Origin: Geovibrio thiophilus | Lineage (GTDB): Bacteria; Chrysiogenota; Deferribacteres; Deferribacterales; Geovibrionaceae | NCBI RefSeq assembly: GCF_004087915.1 | Contig: NZ_CP035108.1 | Location: 682,001-746,000, forward strand | DNA length: 64,000 nucleotides | Reading direction: 5' to 3' | Shown here: one piece after another, positions 27,264 through 34,333 of the stretch | Numbering within the stretch: the stretch's first letter is position 1 | Layout: every line of letters begins with the position of its first letter | Notes under the pieces: generated by a model | Seen by the model: only the letters and a program-made list of their open reading frames with translations | Databases searched by the model: none | Told to the model about the DNA's origin: nothing | Translations under genes and position numbers: made by a program

Positions 27264-27292
27264 ATATTACTCCTTTTATAGATCGTGTTCAA
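27264..27292 (-). promoter_or_regulatory. sigma-70 promoter for the FixH-like/TauE operon
   Basis: Minus-strand TTGAAC (27287-27292), 17-nt spacer and TAATAT (27264-27269), ending about 28 nt before the ATG at 27236. Confidence 0.7.
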
Positions 27293-27323
27293 GCTAATGT
27301 GAGCATCAGCCCAACAAATATGA

Positions 27324-27344
27324 TCTGTGCAGAAACTGCACAGA
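27324..27344. promoter_or_regulatory. perfect 9-bp inverted repeat, candidate operator in a divergent intergenic region
   Basis: TCTGTGCAG AAA CTGCACAGA lies between the minus-strand promoter at 27264-27292 and the plus-strand promoter at 27416-27443. No T-tract follows on either strand, so an operator is more likely than a terminator. The regulator is unknown. Confidence 0.5.
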
Positions 27345-27415
27345 GAAACGGAGAAAAAATGCCAGAGGAGTATTTTCTCTATGATTATTCCGTGCATGTA
27401 CAGATACTTTATTTC

Positions 27416-27443
27416 TTGTTATAAATAAGTTATCAGATATAAT
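27416..27443 (+). promoter_or_regulatory. sigma-70 promoter for the DUF2318/ABC operon
   Basis: TTGTTA (27416-27421), 16-nt spacer and consensus TATAAT (27438-27443). A leader of about 190 nt follows. Confidence 0.65.
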
Positions 27444-27553
27444 TTTTTTCCTAAGTAAGCTGTTGCCACATGAAATTCAGTCGTCTATATTTCCTATAAA
27501 GCAGATATGAATACGGCTTTCAGGACTTCTCGGGGGAGGAGTCTTCCGCAGAC

Positions 27554-27583
27554 GGCACTGCCCACTCCGCAGGGGGCAGTGCC
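27554..27583 (+). promoter_or_regulatory. stable hairpin in the leader of the DUF2318 gene
   Basis: GGCACTGCCC (27554-27563) pairs perfectly with GGGCAGTGCC (27574-27583), followed by a second stem GCGGAA/TTCCGC (27590-27605). They lie 40-90 nt before the start codon. No T-tract follows the first stem. They could be a cis-regulatory structure; I recognise no known riboswitch. Confidence 0.45.
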
Positions 27584-27642
27584 GCATGGGCGGAACTTTT
27601 TCCGCTCTGAATGGTTCATACATAAATACACATGGAGGAAAA

Positions 27643-28083
27643 ATGAAGATTTTGTTTAAATTAATGCTGTTAGGCATTCTTGTTATGTCGGTTGCGGCTT
27701 GGAGCTGGGGCGGCAGCAAAACAAAAGAAGCAAAGGCTCAGAACGGCGTGGTCAAAATCGCTCTCAAAGATGTAAACGATGGAAAAGCTCACTATTACCA
27801 TACAGAAATCAACGGCAAGGACGTCAAGTTCTTTGTTCTCAAAAGCAGTGACGGCGTTATCCGTGCGGCGTTTGATGCCTGTGACGTGTGTTACCGTGAA
27901 AAGAAAGGCTATTCCCAGCAGGGTGATTTCATGGTCTGCAACAACTGCGGTATGAAGTTTCACTCCATGAAGATCAATGAGGTTAAGGGCGGCTGCAATC
28001 CGTCACCCCTTGCCAGAACGGTGGATAAAAACTTTGTCTATCTCAAGACAACTGATATAGCCGCAGGCTCGATGTACTTCTAG
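27643..28083 (+). CDS. DUF2318 periplasmic Cys-rich (Fe-S/metal) protein
   Basis: 146 residues with an N-terminal hydrophobic signal or anchor (3-21). The conserved DUF2318 core is present: FDACDVCYREKKGYSQ and MVCNNCGMKFHS followed by GGCNPSPL. Its Cys pairs suit a metal or Fe-S site. In Campylobacter a DUF2318 protein is encoded with two ABC permeases and an ATPase in the p19 iron-uptake locus; here one FtsX-type permease and an ATPase follow directly. GGAGG precedes ATG 27643. Confidence 0.85.
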   Translation: MKILFKLMLLGILVMSVAAWSWGGSKTKEAKAQNGVVKIALKDVNDGKAHYYHTEINGKDVKFFVLKSSDGVIRAAFDACDVCYREKKGYSQQGDFMVCNNCGMKFHSMKINEVKGGCNPSPLARTVDKNFVYLKTTDIAAGSMYF

Positions 28084-28091
28084 GAAGGCTG

Positions 28092-29333
28092 ATGAATCTT
28101 TTTACAATACCTTTAAAGAATTTGCGCCGTAAAGCGCTGCGCACAGCCATGCTGACGCTGGTTTTCTCGGCGGGGATAATCTCTGTTGTGGGGCTTTACT
28201 ATGTTTCCGCCACAGTTGGAGAGAGTCTGGAGCAGAAGCTCACCGCATACGGAGCAAACATTCTTGTGCGTCCCCATTCCGAAAGTCTGGACGTGAGCTA
28301 CGGCGGTTTTTCCATGGGAAACCTTTCCTACAATGTTCATAAGCTTAATATGGAAGAGGTGGAGAAGGGAGTGAGAAGCATAGGCTACAGGGAGCGCATA
28401 AGCTCTGTCGCCCCCAAGCTTCTGGAAACATCTTCCTTAGACGGCAGAGAGTTTGCCGTGGTAGGGATAAACTGGATAGAAGAGCTTAAAATAAAAAGCT
28501 ACTGGTATATAGACACCGCCGACCACAAGGCGCACGGGCATGAACCGGCTGAACTTCCCGAAGGCACGGAAATGGTCATGGACGGTCTTGAACAGGGAAG
28601 CGAGTTCGGACGCTATGACATAATAGCGGGCAACACCGCTGCGAAGCTTCTCGGGCTTGAAAAAGGCTGGGAGACGGAGATTGAAGGGAAAACCTTCAAT
28701 GTGGCGGGCGTGCTTGCTCCCATGGGCACGGATGAGGACAAGCTCGTGTTCATGGACATAACAGCTCTTCAGGAACTGAAGAACAAACCCGGCGAAGTGA
28801 CGTTCGTTGAGGTGTCCGCCCTCTGCTCCGGCTGCCCCATTGACGACATAGTGGCGCAGATCAAGCAGGCTCTGCCTGATGTGGACGTGACGGCGATGCA
28901 GAGCGTGGTTAAACAGAGGATGTTCACAGTCAATTTCGTTAAAAACCTTGTGCTTGTGATAAGCGCAGTGATCCTCGTCATAGCGTGCTTCATGCTCGCC
29001 GTGTTCATGATGGCATCGGTGGCGGAGCGCAGGAGTGAGATAGGCATACTCCGCTCAATGGGCTATTCAAGATTCAAGATATTCTGCCTGTTCAGCTTTG
29101 AATCGCTGGTAATAGGCGCCGCGTCAGGCATAGCCGGCTTCGGCGCGGGATATTTCACAGCGGTGAAGATCCTTGAAAAGATGGAGCTTACGGACGGCGC
29201 TTCGGTGCATTTTGAGCCTGCTCACCTGCTTCTCAGTGTGGGCGTTGTCTGCCTTGTTTCTGTGGCAGCATCGGTTATTCCGGCTCTTAAGGCTGCCAGA
29301 ACCGAACCGGCAAGCGCCATTATAAGGCTGTAG
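28092..29333 (+). CDS. FtsX/MacB-type ABC transporter permease
   Basis: 413 residues: one N-terminal helix (about 17-40), a large periplasmic domain (45-285) and three C-terminal helices (about 290-315, 335-365, 375-400) with the ERRSEIGILRSMGYSR coupling motif. This MacB-type architecture usually performs mechanotransmission or extrusion rather than classical import. The periplasmic domain contains a CSGCP motif near residue 240, possibly redox-active or metal-binding. It lies 8 nt after the DUF2318 gene and 5 nt before its ATPase. Confidence 0.9.
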   Translation: MNLFTIPLKNLRRKALRTAMLTLVFSAGIISVVGLYYVSATVGESLEQKLTAYGANILVRPHSESLDVSYGGFSMGNLSYNVHKLNMEEVEKGVRSIGYRERISSVAPKLLETSSLDGREFAVVGINWIEELKIKSYWYIDTADHKAHGHEPAELPEGTEMVMDGLEQGSEFGRYDIIAGNTAAKLLGLEKGWETEIEGKTFNVAGVLAPMGTDEDKLVFMDITALQELKNKPGEVTFVEVSALCSGCPIDDIVAQIKQALPDVDVTAMQSVVKQRMFTVNFVKNLVLVISAVILVIACFMLAVFMMASVAERRSEIGILRSMGYSRFKIFCLFSFESLVIGAASGIAGFGAGYFTAVKILEKMELTDGASVHFEPAHLLLSVGVVCLVSVAASVIPALKAARTEPASAIIRL

Positions 29334-29338
29334 GTGAA

Positions 29339-30025
29339 ATGATGCTTAAGGTAAATGATATATATAAAAGCTACAACGGCAGCGGAGTCGTTACTCCTGT
29401 ATTGAGAGGGGTTTCCCTTGAAGTGGGCAGAGGCGAGTTCGTTTGCCTTCTGGGGCGTTCCGGCTCGGGTAAAAGCACTCTGCTTAACATAATGTCCTCC
29501 CTCCTTGATGCGGACAAAGGTGATATAGTGTACATGGAGAAGCCTTTCAGAGGCATGAAGCGCTGCGAGACAGACCGCTTCCGCAGGGAAGAAGCGGCTA
29601 TGATATTCCAGTTTCATCACCTCATGCCCTATATGACCGCCTTTGAGAACGTAATGCTTCCGTTTCTTTCGGGTATCAGACCAGCAGGGAAGGAGCAGAA
29701 AGCAAGTGCGTATGAAGCCCTAGCCAAGGTCGGGCTGGAGGGCAAGGAGAAGCGTCTCCCCTCGCAGCTTTCCGGCGGCGAGCAGCAGAGAGTGGCAATA
29801 GCCAGAGCCATAGTCGGCAAGCCTGCGATCCTCTTTGCGGACGAGCCCACGGGCAGTCTGGACAAGGCGAACGGGGACGCCGTTATGCGGATACTCAGCG
29901 GGCTGAACAAGGAAGGGCTGACTGTAGTCATGGTGACTCACCAGAGAGATTATGCGGAATATGCCCACAAGGTTGTGGAGCTTTCCGACGGGAATGTAGA
30001 TAAAATAACTGTTAAATCAGCATAA
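29339..30025 (+). CDS. ABC transporter ATP-binding protein (MacB/LolD type)
   Basis: 228 residues. Walker A GRSGSGKST, Q loop FQFHHLMPY, ABC signature LSGGEQQRVAIARA, Walker B ILFADEPTGSLD and the switch His in MVTHQRDYAEYA. It drives the permease encoded just upstream. The start may be either of two consecutive ATG codons (29339 or 29342). Confidence 0.95.
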   Translation: MMLKVNDIYKSYNGSGVVTPVLRGVSLEVGRGEFVCLLGRSGSGKSTLLNIMSSLLDADKGDIVYMEKPFRGMKRCETDRFRREEAAMIFQFHHLMPYMTAFENVMLPFLSGIRPAGKEQKASAYEALAKVGLEGKEKRLPSQLSGGEQQRVAIARAIVGKPAILFADEPTGSLDKANGDAVMRILSGLNKEGLTVVMVTHQRDYAEYAHKVVELSDGNVDKITVKSA

Positions 30026-30031
30026 AAGCAT

Positions 30032-30055
30032 GGCTGCCATCATGGCGGCCTTTTA
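30032..30055 (+). terminator. intrinsic terminator after the ABC operon
   Basis: GGCTGCC (30032-30038) and GGCGGCC (30044-30050) form a 7-bp stem with one wobble and a 5-nt loop, directly followed by TTTTATTTT. Confidence 0.8.
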
Positions 30056-30116
30056 TTTTCTAATAGTTTATAAGTATTAAAAAATTTAGTTTTCTAATCA
30101 AAAAAGCTCATATCCC

Positions 30117-30145
30117 TTGGAAACTTCACTATTGAGATGTAAAAT
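30117..30145 (+). promoter_or_regulatory. probable sigma-70 promoter of the heme-sensor kinase
   Basis: TTGGAA (30117-30122), 17-nt spacer and TAAAAT (30140-30145), about 35 nt before the start codon. Confidence 0.5.
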
Positions 30146-30180
30146 AAAAGTAAACATACAAGCATACATCGGAGTTTTTA

Positions 30181-31929
30181 ATGCGTGAGGAAATCAGAAG
30201 GGTTAGGCTTTATTCAGTGCTGCTTGTCTGCATCTGGACCGGTCTTATGGCTGTGCTCTGGTTTCTTCAGTTTCTGGAGATACATAACTCCACCAAGAGG
30301 ATCGCCGCGATAATGGCGGAATCCGCCTTCACAAAGGATGAGCTTTACAGAAGGTGGAACACCAGCCACGGCGGAGTTTATGTTCCCGTCAGCGAAAGCA
30401 CCAAGCCTAATCCTTACCTCAGCCATGTTCAGGACAGGGATATTATTACAGACTCTGGGAAAAAGCTTACGCTGATGAATCCTGCGTATATGAGCAGGCA
30501 GGTCTTTGAAATGGCTCAGGATACAGATGTCATACAGACGCATCTCACCAGCGATATTCTCATAAATCCTGTCAATAAACCGGATACATGGGAGAAGCTT
30601 GCTCTTGCAAAGCTTTACGGAGGCGCACAGGAATACGTCTCTGTGGACAGCATAAACGGTGAGGAATATCTGCGTTTCATGCGCCCTTTTATCACAGTTG
30701 AAGGATGCCTGAAGTGTCACGCTGTTCAAGGCTATAAAGTCGGCGAGATAAGAGGCGGGATAAGTGTGAGCGTGCCACTGACAAGGCTTGCTTTTATTGA
30801 GAATAATGAAGTGATTCTCGCTTCGCTGACACACGTATTTATCTGGGCTGTGGGGCTCATGGTTCTTGCCGTGGGTTATAGGAGAATTTACGGTATGATG
30901 TACGAACTGGCTGAAAACAAAGATAAACTTCAAGATATGAACGAGCAGAAAACGACGATCCTCTCCTCCACCGGAGAGGCTATTCTCGGCGTGGACAGCG
31001 CTGGGGTTATTGTTTTTGTGAACCCTGTTGTTGAGCAGATTACCGGATATTCAAGAGAAGAGCTTCTGGGCAGACCTCACTCTGTCCTCCACCGTATGGA
31101 CAAGCAGGAAGAAGGCTCTGACGAATCCGGCTGTTTTGTATACCAAACCATTCAGGACGGCGAGAGGAGAAAGGAAGAGCAGGTTTTCAGCCGTAAGGAC
31201 GGAACCTGCATCAATGTGGCGGTTTTGGCAGCCCCCATCAAAAAAGCCGGCAGGGTTCAGGGCGCGGTGGTTTCCTATTATGATATAACCGAGCAGATAA
31301 AAAACAGAGAGACCATAAAGCGCTCTCTGAATGAAAAGGAGATTCTGCTTAAGGAGATACACCACAGAGTTAAGAACAACCTCCAGATAATAAGCAGTTT
31401 TTTAAGCCTCCAGAAGGAAGCCAGCGGCTCAAAGGAAACAGAAGACGCACTTGGCGAGGCGGAGAGCAGGGTCATGGCAATGGCTCTTCTGCATCAGTCT
31501 CTCTACCGTTCGGAAGATATGTCGGTGGTCAGGCTGGATACTTATTTCCACAGCCTGCTTGACAACATGCGCAAAAACATGAAGTGCATTCCCGTGGAGA
31601 TTAAAGAGGATGTTGAGCCAGTTTCTCTGATGATAGACACGATAATGTGCTGCGGGCTGATAGTGAACGAGCTGGTGACGAACAGTATTAAATATGCCTT
31701 TACCGCCGAGAGTGAGAGCCCTGAGATAGTCTTCTCATTCAGAACCGAAGGAGAGCTCTGTATAATGACTGTCAGAGACAACGGCAGAGGTTACCCTGAA
31801 GGGTTTGATATAAATTCTCTGGAAACCTTGGGTCTGCCCATTGTTGTCAACCTTGTAAAACAACTCGGCGGGGAGCATACCTGCGGAAATGACGGCGGAG
31901 CATGGTTCAGGGTTTCATTCAAAATATAA
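30181..31929 (+). CDS. Tll0287-like (DUF3365) heme-motif histidine kinase, HisKA_2 type
   Basis: 582 residues. TM1 at about 11-32 and TM2 near 207-228 bracket a periplasmic domain of the Tll0287/DUF3365 type with CLKCH (C176, C179, H180), a c-type heme motif. A PAS domain (about 255-375) leads to a HisKA_2 core with LKEIHHRVKNNLQIISSFLS, N-box LIVNELVTNSIKYAF and DNGRGYP. It probably senses redox state or a gas in the periplasm. No partner regulator is adjacent, so the target is unknown. Confidence 0.9.
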   Translation: MREEIRRVRLYSVLLVCIWTGLMAVLWFLQFLEIHNSTKRIAAIMAESAFTKDELYRRWNTSHGGVYVPVSESTKPNPYLSHVQDRDIITDSGKKLTLMNPAYMSRQVFEMAQDTDVIQTHLTSDILINPVNKPDTWEKLALAKLYGGAQEYVSVDSINGEEYLRFMRPFITVEGCLKCHAVQGYKVGEIRGGISVSVPLTRLAFIENNEVILASLTHVFIWAVGLMVLAVGYRRIYGMMYELAENKDKLQDMNEQKTTILSSTGEAILGVDSAGVIVFVNPVVEQITGYSREELLGRPHSVLHRMDKQEEGSDESGCFVYQTIQDGERRKEEQVFSRKDGTCINVAVLAAPIKKAGRVQGAVVSYYDITEQIKNRETIKRSLNEKEILLKEIHHRVKNNLQIISSFLSLQKEASGSKETEDALGEAESRVMAMALLHQSLYRSEDMSVVRLDTYFHSLLDNMRKNMKCIPVEIKEDVEPVSLMIDTIMCCGLIVNELVTNSIKYAFTAESESPEIVFSFRTEGELCIMTVRDNGRGYPEGFDINSLETLGLPIVVNLVKQLGGEHTCGNDGGAWFRVSFKI

Positions 31930-32055
31930 TATTCAGCCGGAACAGTTTCTTTTCTTTTCTCTTCATGTTAATAATTGTATTGATGCCGCTGCGTTCGCCT
32001 GCTTTTGCAGAGTCGGGCTGATGGCAGGTTAATGAAGTTGATATTGCAGATTGAT

Positions 32056-32128
32056 GAGATTGCTTCACTAACGTTCGCAATGACAGTAAATTATGTCACT
32101 GTGAGGAGCAGGGCTCCGCAGCAGTCTC
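32056..32128. repeat. imperfect palindromic interspersed repeat (GAGATTGC...GCAATGACA type)
   Basis: GAGATTGCTTC...GCAATGACAG (32056-32086) and TGTCACTGTGAGGAGC...GCAGTCTC (about 32094-32128) form an imperfect long palindrome. The sequence style (ATTGCGAGGAGC / GCAATGACA) is a small mobile palindrome type seen across many bacterial genomes. It abuts and seems to have replaced the 5' part of the first unit of the adjacent repeat array. Confidence 0.6.
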
Positions 32129-32566
32129 TGCTTTACAGACCGCGAGCGTGTATCTCAAATTTTTACGGATGGTAAATTTTGAATAATATAAATGGATGGT
32201 AAATTTGGAATAATCATGCACAACACTCCCATGGAAGGGGGTGCGCCGTGCGTAGCGAAGGTCTGTTTTACAGACCGCGAGCGTGTATTCAAAATTTCCA
32301 TGGATGGTAAATTTTGAATAATATAAATGGATGGTAAATTTGGAATAATCATGCACAACACCCCCATGGAAGGGGGTGCGCCGTGCGTAGCGAAGGTTTG
32401 TTTTACAGACCGCGAGCGTGTATCTCAAATTTTTACGGATGGTAAATTTTGAATAATCATGCACAACACTCCCATGGAAGGGGGTGCGCCGTGCGTAGCG
32501 AAGGTCTGTTTTACAGACCGCGAGCGTGTATTCAAAATTTCCATGGATGGTAAATTTTGAATAATA
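32129..32566 (+). repeat. array A of a three-hairpin repeat (one partial and three full units)
   Basis: Units start at 32216, 32351 and 32459, with a truncated unit before them. Each has hairpin 1 (ACTCCC/GGGGGT or ACCCCC/GGGGGT), an invariant TGCGCCGTGCGTAGCGAAGG, hairpin 2 (GGTCTGT/ACAGACC), an invariant CCGCGAGCGTGTAT and hairpin 3 (TTCAAAATTT/AAATTTTGAA around CCATGG). Units 0 and 1 carry an extra 27-bp copy of the hairpin 3 right arm. The array lies between two co-oriented kinase genes and ends 15 nt before the second one. The region 31930-32055 shows nothing further. Confidence 0.85.
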
Positions 32567-32581
32567 TAATAGGAGCTGACA

Positions 32582-34288
32582 ATGAGAATCTACATACGTC
32601 TTTTCTCTTTTATAATAATTCCGGTTATGTGCTTGACACTGCTGATGTTTTTTTCTTATCAGCGGCAGCTTCTCGCAAATGCCGAAGATGAGCTCATCCA
32701 CGAGCTTAAAAACAAATGGGAGATAATAAACGCATCGGGCGTTCTCGAACTCCCTCCCCATGAATCCCGTGCGAGGCTTGAATCCATAAGTCTCGCCACG
32801 CCTCTGAGAATAACTCTGATCAGTTCCGAAGGTGTGGTTATCGATGATTCTTACGTTGCGGCAGATTCCGTTCCGGATATTGAAAACCATAAATCCCGAC
32901 CGGAAATTCAGGATGCTTTTACAGAAGGCGAAGGAGTGGAGAAGCGTTTCAGCGCAACCACCGGACAGAGAATGATTTACTACGCAAAAGAGCTTAAGGA
33001 AGGCGGCAATGTTCTCCGCATAGCTTACCCCATGCTTTATGTGGAAAGCCTGAAGAAGAAGATGAAGGAGCAGGCATACGCAACGTTCTTCGGTCTGTTT
33101 GCCGTGCTGTTCGCGGTTCTGTGGTTCATAAGCCTGAGAGTCAGCAGACCCGTGGTGAAGATAAGCAGGATAGTTGAGGATATAGAAAGCGGCAGACCGC
33201 CCTTGTTTCCCATATTTAAAAGCAGGCTCATGGACAAGGTGGCAGGGCTGATTTACCGCACTTACAACGCACTGGAGAAGCAGAAGCATACGCTTGAGGC
33301 GGAAAAGAAAAAACTGAACGGTCTTGTAAATCTTCTTGAAGAGGGAATAATCAAGCTGGATGAAAACGGCAGGGTTGAGCTTGCCAACAAAAGAGCTGAA
33401 AAGATACTCGGCTGCTCCCTCCGGTACGGGGACGATGTTCTGGGCAGGGTCACGGACAGAGACGCCATAGTGCTGGCGAAGGAGATCCTCTCCTATGAAG
33501 CGGACTGCACAAAGGTCTACGAACTCCAGAATAAGGTTTATGAAATCTATGTGCGCTTCATGGAGGGCTCAAGAATTATAGTGCTCACGGATATAACAGA
33601 CAGCGAGCGCTACAGCACTTACAAAAGCGAGCTCATAACAAACATCTCTCACGAGCTGAAGACCCCGCTGGCGCTTGTCATGGGGTATGCGGAAACACTT
33701 ATGGAGCACCCCGACATGAAGCCGGAGGACAGAGAAAAATTCCTCGGCAAGGTCTACAAAGGCACAATGCAGCTTAATCAGCTTATTAATGATGTTATAG
33801 AGCTTCACAGATACGAGTCCTCATCAGAGGAAGATATTGAGGTCGGAGAGGAGACGGAACCCGCTGAATACGCGGAGGAGATCAGGGAGTATTACTCCGA
33901 TAAATTCGCACCCGGGATAAGGATTACCGCCGAAGGGGTGCCTGTGAAAATAAACAGGGCGCACCTGAGCAGTCTGGTGACAAACCTGATTGAGAACGCA
34001 GTCTCCTATTCCGGCGGGGATTATATTGAGGTGAGAATGCTCAGCACGGTGGACGAGTTCAGCCTTGACGTTGAGGACGGCGGTCCCGCCATACCCGCAG
34101 AGGAGAGGGAGCGGATCTTCGAGCGTTTCTACACCGTTTCCAAATCACGCAATAAGAATATATCAAGCACCGGACTGGGGCTCTCCATAGTGAAGCACAT
34201 ATGCAGGCTGTACAGAGGCGGAATAAGCCATGAAACAAACAGCAGGGGCGGCAACTCCTTCAAAGTGCGCATTACTCAGCCGGAATAA
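32582..34288 (+). CDS. phoR: PhoR-like sensor histidine kinase
   Basis: 568 residues. TM1 at about 7-26, periplasmic sensor (27-165), TM2 at about 168-188, a HAMP-like linker, PAS domain (about 245-340), HisKA with ISHELKTPLALVMGYAETLM and HATPase with LVTNLIENAVSYSG, EDGGPAIP and STGLGLSIVKHI. This architecture is that of PhoR. It is convergent with a Na/phosphate transporter gene that carries Pho-box-like repeats, which supports a phosphate role. No phoB lies beside it. GGAG lies 9 nt before the ATG, immediately after the repeat array. Confidence 0.75.
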   Translation: MRIYIRLFSFIIIPVMCLTLLMFFSYQRQLLANAEDELIHELKNKWEIINASGVLELPPHESRARLESISLATPLRITLISSEGVVIDDSYVAADSVPDIENHKSRPEIQDAFTEGEGVEKRFSATTGQRMIYYAKELKEGGNVLRIAYPMLYVESLKKKMKEQAYATFFGLFAVLFAVLWFISLRVSRPVVKISRIVEDIESGRPPLFPIFKSRLMDKVAGLIYRTYNALEKQKHTLEAEKKKLNGLVNLLEEGIIKLDENGRVELANKRAEKILGCSLRYGDDVLGRVTDRDAIVLAKEILSYEADCTKVYELQNKVYEIYVRFMEGSRIIVLTDITDSERYSTYKSELITNISHELKTPLALVMGYAETLMEHPDMKPEDREKFLGKVYKGTMQLNQLINDVIELHRYESSSEEDIEVGEETEPAEYAEEIREYYSDKFAPGIRITAEGVPVKINRAHLSSLVTNLIENAVSYSGGDYIEVRMLSTVDEFSLDVEDGGPAIPAEERERIFERFYTVSKSRNKNISSTGLGLSIVKHICRLYRGGISHETNSRGGNSFKVRITQPE

Positions 34289-34298
34289 ACGCCGTTTC

Positions 34299-34325
34299 CG
34301 GGGAGACTTAAAAAAGCTCTCCCCG
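34299..34325. terminator. bidirectional terminator between convergent phoR-like and Na/Pi genes
   Basis: CGGGGAGA (34299-34306) pairs with TCTCCCCG (34318-34325) around an A-rich loop; it sits between two convergent stop codons. Confidence 0.65.
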
Positions 34326-34333
34326 TAATACGC

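Noticed and set aside
32096-33289. 397-codon open frame on the minus strand
   Set aside because: Its N-terminal two-thirds is antisense to the PhoR-like kinase, and its C-terminal part is a read-through of the hairpin repeats (recurring YARRTPFHG and SKFTIH segments). No ribosome-binding site or family.
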